The translations under genes and the position numbers were made by a program. From Mucilaginibacter phyllosphaerae (GTDB lineage: Bacteria > Bacteroidota > Bacteroidia > Sphingobacteriales > Sphingobacteriaceae), in NCBI RefSeq assembly GCF_004378255.1, contig NZ_SNQG01000008.1:124001-188000 (forward strand): DNA of 64,000 nt, read 5' to 3'. The stretch's first letter is position 1. Every line of letters starts with the position of its first letter. Of this stretch, positions 37,384 to 45,828 are shown piece by piece. Below the pieces are notes generated by a model. The model saw nothing but the letters and a program-made list of their open reading frames with translations. It was not told the DNA's origin and ran no database searches.

Positions 37384-38221
37384 AGTTTCGGCAGAATTAG
37401 CATACGAAGTAAAAGCCCCAAGCACTTTAATATTAAACGTACATGCGCTGCGTACCGCCCGGCAAACTGTACTGCAGGAAGAACTTTTGATAGATCCATA
37501 CATCAAAGCCGAAGAGTTACCCTCAACTAATGGCGAGAATCGCTTTGTACGCCTGGATATTACTGAACCCGGCGAGTTTAGCATTAAATACGAAGCCACG
37601 GTTGATAATTACTACGAGATAAAAGATTACCGCAGTTTTCAGGAAGTGCCCGTAAGCCGGTTTGACCCTGCGGTGCTTACCTATTTAAACCCAAGCAGGT
37701 ATTGCCAGTCGGACAAGCTGTATCGTTTAGCCAACAATACTTTCGGGCAGATAAACAATAGCTATAGCCAGGTAGTTGCCGTAACCGAGTGGATCCATAA
37801 AAATGTAGAATATTTAAGCGGTTTTAGTAATTCCGAAACATCAGCTTATGATACGGTTACGCAACAGGCCGGTGTATGCCGCGATTTTGCGCACTTGGGC
37901 ATAGCCCTTTGCCGTGCCTTAACTATCCCGGCGCGTTATTTTACAGGTTATGCCTATAAACTGATCCCGGCCGATTTCCACGCCTGCTTTGAAGCTTATA
38001 TTGGCGGCGAGTGGATCTTGTTTGATGCCACCAAGCTGGCCCCGCTAAACGGCCTGGTTAAAATTGCTACCGGCCGCGATGCTGCCGATGCCGCCATTGC
38101 CAGCATATTTGGCGATGTGTATTGTAATTATGTAAAAGCCGATTGCCAGATGGTAGAGGATGAACCGTTTAACCCCATCTACTACACCAAATCCGTATTT
38201 GACGGGGTGACGTATTTGTAG
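37373..38221 (+). CDS. Second transglutaminase-like protein of the Anbu cluster
   Basis: A 282-residue transglutaminase-core protein. The start was set at ATG 37373, which lies inside the end of anbu (11-bp overlap, other frame), giving the natural MKFKVSAELAYEV N-terminal strand; an in-frame start at 37349 would add eight unlikely residues. Catalytic residues visible: Cys169 in QQAGVCRDFAHLG, His203 in DFHACFEAYIGG and Asp218 in LFDATKLAP. It differs from the copy at 35562 (RDFAH vs QDFAH, FHACFEAY vs THAWAEAY), so it is not a recent duplicate. The overlap implies translational coupling with Anbu. An I-x-F... beta domain precedes the core. Confidence 0.9.
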   Translation: MKFKVSAELAYEVKAPSTLILNVHALRTARQTVLQEELLIDPYIKAEELPSTNGENRFVRLDITEPGEFSIKYEATVDNYYEIKDYRSFQEVPVSRFDPAVLTYLNPSRYCQSDKLYRLANNTFGQINNSYSQVVAVTEWIHKNVEYLSGFSNSETSAYDTVTQQAGVCRDFAHLGIALCRALTIPARYFTGYAYKLIPADFHACFEAYIGGEWILFDATKLAPLNGLVKIATGRDAADAAIASIFGDVYCNYVKADCQMVEDEPFNPIYYTKSVFDGVTYL

Positions 38222-38248
38222 GAGAAAATAAAAGCGATCGCCTGTGCG

Positions 38249-38367
38249 ATTCCTTCCTTGGGGAAGGAGGAAGTAGGGGTTTATTCGATATTTAGGTTGA
38301 AGGTGTGATGTACAAACCCCTCCCCGCCATCACCCCCGCCAACCGCACCCCTCCCCGAGGAGGGAAT
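38249..38367. repeat. G/C-rich inverted-repeat element downstream of the Anbu cluster
   Basis: Outer arms ATTCCTTCCTTGGGGAAGG (38249-38267) and CCCTCCCCGAGGAGGGAAT (ending 38367) are imperfect inverted copies; inner arms AGGGGTTT (38275) and AAACCCCT (38314) pair perfectly. It fills most of the gap between the second transglutaminase gene and gltX and could act as a transcript end. It resembles in style, but is not identical to, the element at 34497. Confidence 0.65.
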
Positions 38368-38483
38368 AAAACATTTCAATGCCTTTCCACAAGCCAGGGA
38401 TAACATACTCTTTTTGTATCCTTCCTGCCACATTTAACATCAAGCTTTCGGCTTCGGGTTATTCCCATTATCTTTGCTGCGCG

Positions 38484-40004
38484 ATGTCAGATAAAAAAGT
38501 AAGAGTCCGTTTTGCGCCAAGCCCTACAGGTGGTTTACACTTGGGTGGTGTGCGCACCGTTTTGTTTAATTACCTGTTTGCCAAAAAACACCAGGGCGAT
38601 TTTGTTTTACGTATAGAAGATACCGACCAAACCCGCTATGTGGATGGTGCCGAGCAATATATTTTAGATTGCTTAAAATGGTGCGGCATTACGCCGGACG
38701 AAAGCCCCGTAGTTGGCGGCCAATACGCGCCTTACCGCCAAAGTGAACGCAAACCTATCTACCGCGAATATGCCGAAAAACTGGTAGCAGAAGGCCATGC
38801 CTATTACGCCTTTGATACCGCCGAAGAGCTGGATGCCAAACGTAAGGAAGTGTCAAACTTTCAGTATGGTTTAGCAACACGTAAAGGGCTGCGCAATTCA
38901 CTTTCGTTGCCATTGCACGAAACCGAAAAACTACTGCATGACGGTACCCCGCACGTTATCCGCATAAAAATGCCGGAAGACGAAACCATCAGCTTTAATG
39001 ATATGATACGCGGCCATGTTAGCTTTGAAACTAACCAGGTTGATGATAAGGTTTTACTAAAGGCCGATGGTATGCCAACTTATCACTTAGCGGTGGTGGT
39101 TGATGATTACCTGATGAAAATAACCCACGCCTTCCGTGGCGAGGAGTGGCTGCCATCTGCACCGGTACACATCCTGCTTTGGGAATACCTGGGCTGGAAG
39201 GCCGAGATGCCGCAATGGGCCCATTTACCGTTGATACTAAAACCTGATGGGCACGGTAAGTTAAGCAAACGCGATGGCGCACGCCTGGGTTTCCCGGTGT
39301 ATGCCATGAACTGGCTGGATGCTAAAATAGGCGAACTAACCCCCGGTTTCCGCGAGTTAGGCTTTTTGCCCGAGGCATTTTTGAACCTGTTAGCCATGTT
39401 AGGCTGGAATGATGGTACCGATCAGGAAATTTTCTCATTAGATGAATTGATAGAAAAATTCTCTATCGACCGGATCAGCAAAGCAGGCGCAAAATTCGAT
39501 TTTGAGAAAGCCAAATGGTACAATGCCGAATGGATTAAACGTACCGATGCCGAAACCCTAAAGGTTAAGGTTTGGGAGATCTTGAAGACAAAGGGCATCG
39601 TTATCAAAGATGAAGCTTACCTGCTGAAAGTGATAGATACGGTTAAAGAACGCTGCGTTTTATTGCCCGATTTTTATCAGCAGGCCGCATACTTTTTTCA
39701 GCAGCCTGCCGAATATGACATCAATGCGGTAAAACCAAAATGGACTGATGCCAAAGCAGATTTCTTTAATGGATTTATAGCCGTATTAAGCAGCCCCGAA
39801 ACCTTTGATGCACACGAACTGGAGGCTAAATTTAAAGCCCTGGCCGAAGAAAAGGGCCTTAAGGCAGGTGATGTGATGCTGCCATTCCGTATTATGCTGG
39901 TTGGTGGCAAATTTGGCCCGCATGTATTTGATATTGCCAAATTACTGGGCGAAAGCGAAACTATCATCAGGATAGAGAAAGCAATTGAGGCATTTGCAGC
40001 ATAA
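38484..40004 (+). CDS. gltX: Glutamyl-tRNA synthetase
   Basis: A 506-residue class I aminoacyl-tRNA synthetase that charges tRNA-Glu. The start at 38484 (MSDKKVRVRFAPSPTGGLHL) was chosen because the class I signature PSPTGGLHLGG begins right after it; an in-frame ATG at 38379 lies close to an intergenic repeat and would add 35 unconserved residues. The KMSKS-type loop is KLSKRDGARLG. The C-terminal anticodon-binding region follows, with length normal for bacterial GltX. GltX is essential in organisms using it for tRNA-Glu. Confidence 0.96.
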   Translation: MSDKKVRVRFAPSPTGGLHLGGVRTVLFNYLFAKKHQGDFVLRIEDTDQTRYVDGAEQYILDCLKWCGITPDESPVVGGQYAPYRQSERKPIYREYAEKLVAEGHAYYAFDTAEELDAKRKEVSNFQYGLATRKGLRNSLSLPLHETEKLLHDGTPHVIRIKMPEDETISFNDMIRGHVSFETNQVDDKVLLKADGMPTYHLAVVVDDYLMKITHAFRGEEWLPSAPVHILLWEYLGWKAEMPQWAHLPLILKPDGHGKLSKRDGARLGFPVYAMNWLDAKIGELTPGFRELGFLPEAFLNLLAMLGWNDGTDQEIFSLDELIEKFSIDRISKAGAKFDFEKAKWYNAEWIKRTDAETLKVKVWEILKTKGIVIKDEAYLLKVIDTVKERCVLLPDFYQQAAYFFQQPAEYDINAVKPKWTDAKADFFNGFIAVLSSPETFDAHELEAKFKALAEEKGLKAGDVMLPFRIMLVGGKFGPHVFDIAKLLGESETIIRIEKAIEAFAA

Positions 40005-40016
40005 GGCAGGCCCCGT

Positions 40017-40138
40017 GCTGTCGTGGTCTCGCGTAGTATAAGCCGTGATGCAACAAATGTAAGCTTTCAGCATGGCTGCAGCTGAAAGCTGCAGCCATGC
40101 TATATCACGGGCTGAAAGCCCGCGATAGCTTTGACAGC
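40017..40138. repeat. Palindromic GCTGTC-ended repeat, copy A (also bidirectional terminator)
   Basis: A 122-bp element beginning GCTGTCGTGG and ending TTTGACAGC. It contains a perfect 15-bp inverted repeat (40069-40083 and 40087-40101, loop GAA; arm AGCATGGCTGCAGCT) and a second hairpin CGGGCT-GAA-AGCCCG (40108-40122). Its reverse complement matches the two tandem copies at 56409 and 56548. It lies between convergent gltX and GNAT genes and may terminate both. Confidence 0.8.
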
Positions 40139-40145
40139 TTAAATT

Positions 40146-40640
40146 TTATAACTCCTTCCGCATCACATAATCATTCATACAGTATGGGCCAATGGGGATG
40201 TTCTCTTCCAATATTACCGTAAAGCCCATTTTTTCATAAAAGTTTTTGGCGTTGTTGAAACGGTTCACGTTAAGATCTAAAGTATGCTTGCCTGCCGCAA
40301 TAACCTTATCTGCAACCGCGTTGATCAGTATTTTGCCATACCCTTTACCCTGGGTTACGGGCAGGCAATATAACTTGTGTAATTTGTATATTTCTGCATC
40401 TTCCGGGCGTGCCGAATAAGCGGCAAATGCAACCGGCTGATTATCCTCAATCAATAACAAAAACGTTTGCTGTTTTTCTGTTATCTGTTTGGTTATTTTA
40501 TCAGCGGTATATAATTCTGCCAGCATATAGGCCACCTGCTCTTTACCCAATAAAGGTTCGTAAGTAGGCCACCAGGTTTGTTTGGCTATCTGTAAAATGG
40601 CATCCACATCGGCAGTGGTTGCTTCTCTTATCAAAAACAT
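40146..40640 (-). CDS. GNAT family N-acetyltransferase
   Basis: A 164-residue GNAT acyltransferase using acetyl-CoA. The acetyl-CoA-binding motif A is LYCLPVTQGKGYGKILINAVAD (Q/R-x-x-G-x-G/A), followed by the LDLNVNRFNNAKNFYEKMGF segment typical of motif B. The substrate is unknown; members with this overall arrangement are often called phosphinothricin-like or ribosomal-type acetyltransferases without evidence. It lies 9 bp downstream of the ABC ATPase gene on the same strand, so it is probably the last gene of that transcript. Confidence 0.88.
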   Translation of the reverse strand: MFLIREATTADVDAILQIAKQTWWPTYEPLLGKEQVAYMLAELYTADKITKQITEKQQTFLLLIEDNQPVAFAAYSARPEDAEIYKLHKLYCLPVTQGKGYGKILINAVADKVIAAGKHTLDLNVNRFNNAKNFYEKMGFTVILEENIPIGPYCMNDYVMRKEL

Positions 40641-40649
40641 AAATTAAAA

Positions 40650-41390
40650 TTAATGTTTTTCTTCTTTATCAACCGTAAAAGTTGATGTGTTTTGCCCAAC
40701 ACCAAAGTATTCTTCCAGTTCAGATAGCGTTGAAGAGCTTGTGGCAATATCTTTGATCACCACACCTTTTTCCATTAGTAAAATACGGTCGCAAACGTCG
40801 GTTACGTGGTTAAGGTCATGGCTGGATACGATGGTAGTTACGCCATGGTTTTTGTTCTGATCTTTTAAAATATTCTTTAGCCTGAACTGTGTACTTGGGT
40901 CAATATTAGCGAAAGGTTCATCCAGCATCAATAGTTCCGGTTGTTGTAACAAGCATGCGCCCACACCAACCTTGCACTGGTTACCTTTGGATAGGTCGCG
41001 GATGTACTTGCCTTTTTTGATGATCTCGCCATTAAAAAACTCGGCTAAACCAGCCAGTTTCTCATCTACCTGTGCTTTGTTTTGCCCATGCAGGCCGCCT
41101 ATAAAGTACAGGTACTCTTCCGGCGTAAGGTAATCTATCAAAAAGCCTTCATCCAGATAAGATGCCGTATAACTTTTCCAGCTTTCGCCGCCGGCAACGT
41201 TTTCTCCTTTTGATAAAACTTCGCCGCTTTCGGGCCGAATCAGATCCAGTATCATGCGGAACAGGGTGGTTTTACCCGCGCCATTATTACCAACCAGGCC
41301 AATGCTTTCGCCATTATTAATTTGTAAAGCAGGTACGTTTACAACAATCGCCCCATTGTAAACTTTCTTTAGGTTTTTGATCTCTATCAT
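40650..41390 (-). CDS. ABC transporter ATP-binding protein
   Basis: A 246-residue ABC ATPase. Walker A is GLVGNNGAGKTTLF, the signature loop is DLSKGNQCKVGVG (a non-canonical LSKGNQ in place of LSGGQ), Walker B is LLMLDEPFANID, and the switch His lies in SSHDLNHV. A ~25-residue acidic/basic tail ends with KEEKH. It is 2 bp downstream of the gene for a DUF5687 membrane protein, so the pair forms an export-type ABC system. The cargo is not predictable from sequence. Confidence 0.93.
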   Translation of the reverse strand: MIEIKNLKKVYNGAIVVNVPALQINNGESIGLVGNNGAGKTTLFRMILDLIRPESGEVLSKGENVAGGESWKSYTASYLDEGFLIDYLTPEEYLYFIGGLHGQNKAQVDEKLAGLAEFFNGEIIKKGKYIRDLSKGNQCKVGVGACLLQQPELLMLDEPFANIDPSTQFRLKNILKDQNKNHGVTTIVSSHDLNHVTDVCDRILLMEKGVVIKDIATSSSTLSELEEYFGVGQNTSTFTVDKEEKH

Positions 41391-41392
41391 GA

Positions 41393-42865
41393 TTATTTGT
41401 TTCTGAAGCCTTCGGCTATTTGATATCTTTTATTGTAAAAATCGCCTTCCAGCTTTTTGATCCAGAAGTCGCGGGTGATGATAAATACGACACCTGTTAC
41501 TGCCAGTACGGCCAGGCCGGCATCCGTATAACCTAAAAATTTAAACGGCAGGTATATCAGGTAGGGGAGCAGTATAAGCGGAAACGATAATAAAAGCTGG
41601 CTCGCGCCAACGCCTTCCCAATTAAATGATGCGCCTTTGCTCAGGTCTATGCGTTTATAGTTGCGATTGGCAAAGTAAAGCACAATAGTGGTGTTGATGC
41701 CCAAATTCCACAGGTACATTACAAAATGAATTAATACGGTGCGCCATCCAAAATAAACATAAGGCGTAGTAAGGATAAAAGCAACGGTTGATACTATAGT
41801 GAAAAGCAGGTATTTGGCTTTCAAAAAATCAGTAAACTTTACTTTGCTTACCAGTATGCCATCAAAATGCGAGGCCTGCCAGCTAAACATGAATTGCCCG
41901 TAATTAATGATGAAGATGCCGGTCATAAACATGCCTACAAACACTTTAAAGCCTTCGCCCATTTTAGGGTTGGTGTAAAATATCAGCCCGTAAAACATAA
42001 AAAACAAGCCCATGATCAAGGCAGACCGCGGCCTTTTATTACGGAGGATCAATTTCACCTCGTTGGCAACCAAATCGCCAACCTGGCCAAACCGGCCAAG
42101 AAAAGGGATCTCGGTACTGCTTTTTGCCGCTTCTTTTTTTGAACTGAGCTCCTCCAGGTACAGGTTGCCTTTAAGATAGTAAAAGTTGATGTAGAACATA
42201 CCCGCCGCAAGTATTAAAGGCAATGCCACCAGGTAAGGCTTAAGGATAAGGTTACCAAAAAATAAATAAGACAGCGACTTAAAAGAATAAAGGTGCCACA
42301 GGTAATCGCCGCAAGTTATTAAGGCTAAAATGCCGCCGGCCATCAAAAAGATCCAGCCGTTTAAATTGGCTTTGCGTTTGATATACAAAGCCAGGTAGTT
42401 GTTAAATATGGCTAAAGCGATAATAGCGATCATAAAAACGGCTGCAACCCCGCCGCCCGCCGCAGATACGATCACTTTAAGGATAAATGGCCCGAAAAGG
42501 ATGATTGGCCATAAATTAAAAAACGATAACAAAGATGTTAGCGCCAGGTAGCCTACCACGCTATTGCGCTTAACCGGCAGGTGCAAATAAGGCTGAACTT
42601 TTAAAGTAGGCAGCTCCTGTAACTGCATTCTCATTAACAGGTCTGATAGGAAATAAACCAGAATAATGCCGCAGAAGGTAACGGTAAGATTTTCTGCCGG
42701 GAACATCTTTTTTAAGATAATATCCAGAAATACCCCAAAGGCAAGCACATACAAAAGCAAGATAAGGATAAGGACGCCCATTACCACTTTTATAGCGACA
42801 CTTTTACCTGTGTTTTTTGAGCGCCAAAAAGATTTTAATTCGTGATTAAAGAAGGTTGTTATCAT
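41393..42865 (-). CDS. DUF5687 family ABC permease-like membrane protein
   Basis: A 490-residue integral membrane protein with about ten to twelve hydrophobic helices. The N-terminal FFNHELKSFWRSKNTGKSVAIK amphipathic segment and the central LVANEVKLILRNKRPRSALIMG repeat of the same pattern are typical of Bacteroidota DUF5687 proteins, which resemble exporter permeases of the ABC-2 type with two half-units. It immediately precedes the ABC ATPase gene (2-bp gap) and follows the TMEM175-like gene (6-bp gap), so all three are co-transcribed with the GNAT gene. Confidence 0.85.
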   Translation of the reverse strand: MITTFFNHELKSFWRSKNTGKSVAIKVVMGVLILILLLYVLAFGVFLDIILKKMFPAENLTVTFCGIILVYFLSDLLMRMQLQELPTLKVQPYLHLPVKRNSVVGYLALTSLLSFFNLWPIILFGPFILKVIVSAAGGGVAAVFMIAIIALAIFNNYLALYIKRKANLNGWIFLMAGGILALITCGDYLWHLYSFKSLSYLFFGNLILKPYLVALPLILAAGMFYINFYYLKGNLYLEELSSKKEAAKSSTEIPFLGRFGQVGDLVANEVKLILRNKRPRSALIMGLFFMFYGLIFYTNPKMGEGFKVFVGMFMTGIFIINYGQFMFSWQASHFDGILVSKVKFTDFLKAKYLLFTIVSTVAFILTTPYVYFGWRTVLIHFVMYLWNLGINTTIVLYFANRNYKRIDLSKGASFNWEGVGASQLLLSFPLILLPYLIYLPFKFLGYTDAGLAVLAVTGVVFIITRDFWIKKLEGDFYNKRYQIAEGFRNK

Positions 42866-42871
42866 ATAAGG

Positions 42872-43525
42872 CTATTTAAAAAAATCGGGATAGTGTTTAC
42901 GATAGTACCTGTTTATGGTAAAGGAAAATACTGGGATCAGGATAAAGGCAGCATAAGCAAGGTACAGGTTAAGGAATGAAATGATTGCCGCAAACAAAAA
43001 AACAGAAGGCGCAATAGCCGATCTTTGCTGATAAAATTTAACCTTTTTAGGGTTTTGTAAATTGGTGCTGAGTTTATAATTGGGGTTACTTACAACTGCA
43101 AGCAAACGATAATTCATATAACCCGTAAAACAGATGTTAAGTACATAAAACATCAGGGGTACACGCAGCCCGTCAACATAATATTCGCTAAAAAATGCCG
43201 AACTGAAAGGCATCAGCACAATAGAAAGTAAAAACCAAAGGTTTACCCAAAGCAGTTTCCCGTTATAATCTGTTACATAACCAAATAAGCGATGGTGAAA
43301 AAGCCAGTAGCGGCCAATTACAAAAAAGCTTACCAGCAGCCCGATGAATTTGCCAATGAGTAAACTCAAAGCCGATAATACTTTACTATCTGTAAAAGGA
43401 TGCTCTATCTCCGGTACCTTTATTTCGATAATGAGCAAGGTGATAGCGATGGCAAAAACAGCATCACTAAACAGCGCAATTCTATCAAGCTGAAATTTTT
43501 TATGGTGAGTATCGTCTTTGATCAT
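42872..43525 (-). CDS. TMEM175-family (DUF1211) potassium channel-like protein
   Basis: A 217-residue membrane protein with six hydrophobic helices. The first helix has the family hallmark RIALFSDAVFAIAITLLIIE (the RxxxFSD selectivity/gating motif), and YWLFHHRLF in a later helix is also typical. Bacterial members form tetramers that conduct K+ with modest selectivity. It starts the minus-strand transcript leading to the DUF5687/ABC genes. A link between ion flux and the ABC system is not established. Confidence 0.9.
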   Translation of the reverse strand: MIKDDTHHKKFQLDRIALFSDAVFAIAITLLIIEIKVPEIEHPFTDSKVLSALSLLIGKFIGLLVSFFVIGRYWLFHHRLFGYVTDYNGKLLWVNLWFLLSIVLMPFSSAFFSEYYVDGLRVPLMFYVLNICFTGYMNYRLLAVVSNPNYKLSTNLQNPKKVKFYQQRSAIAPSVFLFAAIISFLNLYLAYAAFILIPVFSFTINRYYRKHYPDFFK

Positions 43526-43603
43526 TTAACAGGTTTCCGTATTGGAAAAATAGCCTTTTTAAAACAACCGGACAAGTATTAGTATAAATATTAACCGGCA
43601 GGA

Positions 43604-44884
43604 TCAGTATTTGTACCGGTCGCCCCAAAGTTTCTTTAACTTTTCTTTTGATTCATTTTCGCGCGCATTGTTACCGGGGTTATAAATTTTTGTTCCGCGG
43701 ATTGCTTCGGGTAAAAAATCAAGGTCGGCAAAGTTGCCTTCGTAGCTGTGGGCGTATTTGTAATTTTTACCGTAGCCAATGTTTTTCATCAGTTTGGTTG
43801 GGGCATTGCGCAGGTGTAGCGGAACGGGCAGGTCGCCGGTTTCTCTCACCAGGGCTATGGCTGCACCAATAGCCGTAGTGGCCGAGTTACTTTTAGGCGA
43901 GGTTGCCAGATAGATAACCGTTTGGCTCAGGATCAATTGCGACTCGGGCATGCCGATCTTATTAACCGATTCAAAGCAGGCCTGCGCCAGCAGCAGAGCA
44001 TTAGGGTTGGCATTGCCAATATCTTCTGATGCTAGTATCAGCATGCGTCGGGCAATAAACAGCGGGTCTTCGCCGCCTACGATCATGCGGGCCAGCCAGT
44101 AAACGGCGCCGTTTGGGTCGCTGCCGCGCATGCTTTTGATGAAAGCTGAGATAATATCATAATGCTGTTCGCCGGTTTTATCATACAAGGCCATGTTCTG
44201 CTGCACATGCTCCAGCACAATTTCGTTGGTCAGTATTATCTTTTTACTGTCAAAGGCATTTACCAGTAACTCGAATATGTTAAGCAGCTTACGTGCATCA
44301 CCGCCGCTCAGGCGCAGCAGGGCTTCGTGTTCCTGTATAACGATGTTTTTTTCTTTCAGTACAACATCTTCTTTTTTGGCAGTGTCCAGCAGGTCGAGCA
44401 GGTCCTGCTCTGAAAGGTGCTGCAAAATATAAACCTGGCATCGCGACAGCAAAGCGGAGATGACCTCGAAGGATGGGTTTTCGGTAGTAGCACCTATTAA
44501 CGTTACAATGCCACGTTCTACCGCGCCCAATAGAGAATCTTGCTGAGATTTGGAAAAGCGATGGATCTCATCAATAAATAATATGGGCAGTATCTCGCCC
44601 TGTTCTTTAAGTAATGATGCCTTTTCAATAACCTCGCGTACATCCTTTACTCCCGAGTTAATAGCGCTTAATGCGAAAAACGGGCGGTAAAGTGATTGGG
44701 ATATAATATAAGCCAGTGTAGTTTTACCCACTCCCGGCGGCCCCCAAAAGATCATGGATGGCAACGAGCCGCTTTCAATAGCCTTGCGCAGCACCGCGCC
44801 CTTACCAACAAGGTGTTTTTGGCCCACATATTCATCTAATAATTTGGGGCGCATGCGTTCGGCTAATGGCGGCAGGTTAATCAT
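43604..44884 (-). CDS. rarA: Replication-associated recombination protein A (AAA+ ATPase)
   Basis: A 426-residue clamp-loader-like AAA+ ATPase (RarA/MgsA, relative of WRNIP1) acting at stalled replication forks. Visible motifs: RPKLLDEYVGQKHLVG, Walker A FWGPPGVGKTTLAY, Walker B ILFIDEIHRFSKSQQD, sensor 1 LIGATTENPSFEV, and the C-terminal tetramerisation region with MRGSDPNGAVYWLARM and LPVPLHLRNAPTKLMK. Length and all motifs are normal. It is divergent from the AlkA-type glycosylase gene with only 68 bp between starts. Confidence 0.96.
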   Translation of the reverse strand: MINLPPLAERMRPKLLDEYVGQKHLVGKGAVLRKAIESGSLPSMIFWGPPGVGKTTLAYIISQSLYRPFFALSAINSGVKDVREVIEKASLLKEQGEILPILFIDEIHRFSKSQQDSLLGAVERGIVTLIGATTENPSFEVISALLSRCQVYILQHLSEQDLLDLLDTAKKEDVVLKEKNIVIQEHEALLRLSGGDARKLLNIFELLVNAFDSKKIILTNEIVLEHVQQNMALYDKTGEQHYDIISAFIKSMRGSDPNGAVYWLARMIVGGEDPLFIARRMLILASEDIGNANPNALLLAQACFESVNKIGMPESQLILSQTVIYLATSPKSNSATTAIGAAIALVRETGDLPVPLHLRNAPTKLMKNIGYGKNYKYAHSYEGNFADLDFLPEAIRGTKIYNPGNNARENESKEKLKKLWGDRYKY

Positions 44885-44952
44885 AAATGTAAAAATCAGT
44901 AATTGAAACGCTAAATCCTAAAAAAGTTAGTAATTTTATCACTAACAATTAT

Positions 44953-45585
44953 ATGCCACAACAGTTTACCCAAGCCACTTATCATTCCCTGTGCAATGAA
45001 CTTGCGCTTACAGATGCCGACTTTAACCAAATTATTAAGCAACACGGCTACCCTCCGTTTTGGTCGCGGCCTAACACGTTCGAGAGTTTGGTGCATATCA
45101 TATTAGAGCAGCAGGTGTCGCTGGCATCGGCGTTATCTGCCCTGAATAAATTGCGCGAGCGTGTACAGGAAATTACCCCGGCCTGCATCCTGCTCCTGAC
45201 TGATGCCGAAATGCGCGAATGTTATTGCAGCCGCCAAAAAACAGCCTACATACGTTACCTGGCAGCAGCCATCATCAGCGGACAAATAAATCTTGAAGGT
45301 TTTGAGCAGATGGAAGATGACGCTATCCGCAGGCAATTAACCGCATTAAAAGGCATTGGCAACTGGACGGTGGATGTGTACTTAATGTTTGCCCTGCAGC
45401 ATACCGACGTTTTCCCGGTAGGCGACCTGGCTATTGTAAATGCTGTAAAACGGCTAAAAGGGCTGCCCAAAGAAACGCCCAAAGAAGAATTAGTGATGAT
45501 TGCCGAACAATGGCGGCCATACCGAACGGTGGCCAGTATGTTGTTATGGCATTATTATTTAAGCGATAGAAAACCCAAACCGTAG
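44953..45585 (+). CDS. DNA-3-methyladenine glycosylase II-type HhH-GPD protein
   Basis: A 210-residue AlkA-like DNA glycosylase that removes alkylated bases. The helix-hairpin-helix LTALKGIGNWTVDVYLM is followed by the GPD segment with the catalytic Asp in TDVFPVGDLAI. FESLVHIILEQQVSLASA in the N-terminal half is the usual glycosylase helix. The N-terminal beta domain of E. coli AlkA is absent, as in short forms. The stop codon TAG (45583-45585) lies inside the terminal inverted repeat of a 173-bp element, so the natural C-terminus may have been altered by that insertion. Confidence 0.92.
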   Translation: MPQQFTQATYHSLCNELALTDADFNQIIKQHGYPPFWSRPNTFESLVHIILEQQVSLASALSALNKLRERVQEITPACILLLTDAEMRECYCSRQKTAYIRYLAAAIISGQINLEGFEQMEDDAIRRQLTALKGIGNWTVDVYLMFALQHTDVFPVGDLAIVNAVKRLKGLPKETPKEELVMIAEQWRPYRTVASMLLWHYYLSDRKPKP

Positions 45586-45754
45586 AGACGCGATACTTCG
45601 CGTCTTATTTAAGAAGGTATTAAATTACAGGGTTGCGAAAGATGCAGATTATCGTGTCTTATTTAGGAAAATTTCAAATTTACGAGAGACGAGAATTATT
45701 ACGCCTTGTTTTTCAAATTGCATATTTGAGAGAGACGCGAAGTATTGTCTCTAC
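45582..45754. repeat. MITE-like element with GTAGAGACGCG terminal inverted repeats
   Basis: A 173-bp segment whose ends are inverted copies: GTAGAGACGCGATACTTCGC... at the left and ...GCGAAGTATTGTCTCTAC at the right, about 23 bp each with a few differences. Each end is itself a hairpin (left 45586-45605 has 8-bp arms AGACGCGA/TCGCGTCT). The interior is AT-rich without a reading frame. The left end supplies the alkA stop codon. A related half-element follows the protease gene at 53543. Confidence 0.75.
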
Positions 45755-45758
45755 AGCC

Positions 45759-45794
45759 AAAAAGCCCGCCTGATTTTCAGACGAGCTTTTTTGA
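45759..45794. terminator. Bidirectional terminator for alkA-type gene and cphA
   Basis: AAAAAGCCCGCCTGA and TCAGACGAGCTTTTTT pair (two G-T wobbles) with a short T loop; A-run on one side, T-run on the other. Placed between convergent genes, it should end the plus-strand glycosylase transcript and the minus-strand cyanophycin synthetase transcript. Confidence 0.85.
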
Positions 45795-45828
45795 ATCCTC
45801 TCCTTTGGCGAGGTCAGGGAGGGGCTTC

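Noticed and set aside
38379..38483. An N-terminal extension of glutamyl-tRNA synthetase from an upstream ATG.
   Set aside because: The extra 35 residues precede the class I signature, are unconserved in character and lie just after an intergenic repeat.
40017..40138. Repeated palindromes considered as a CRISPR array or tRNA gene.
   Set aside because: No regular repeat-spacer units and no cloverleaf; the structure is a single long hairpin element.
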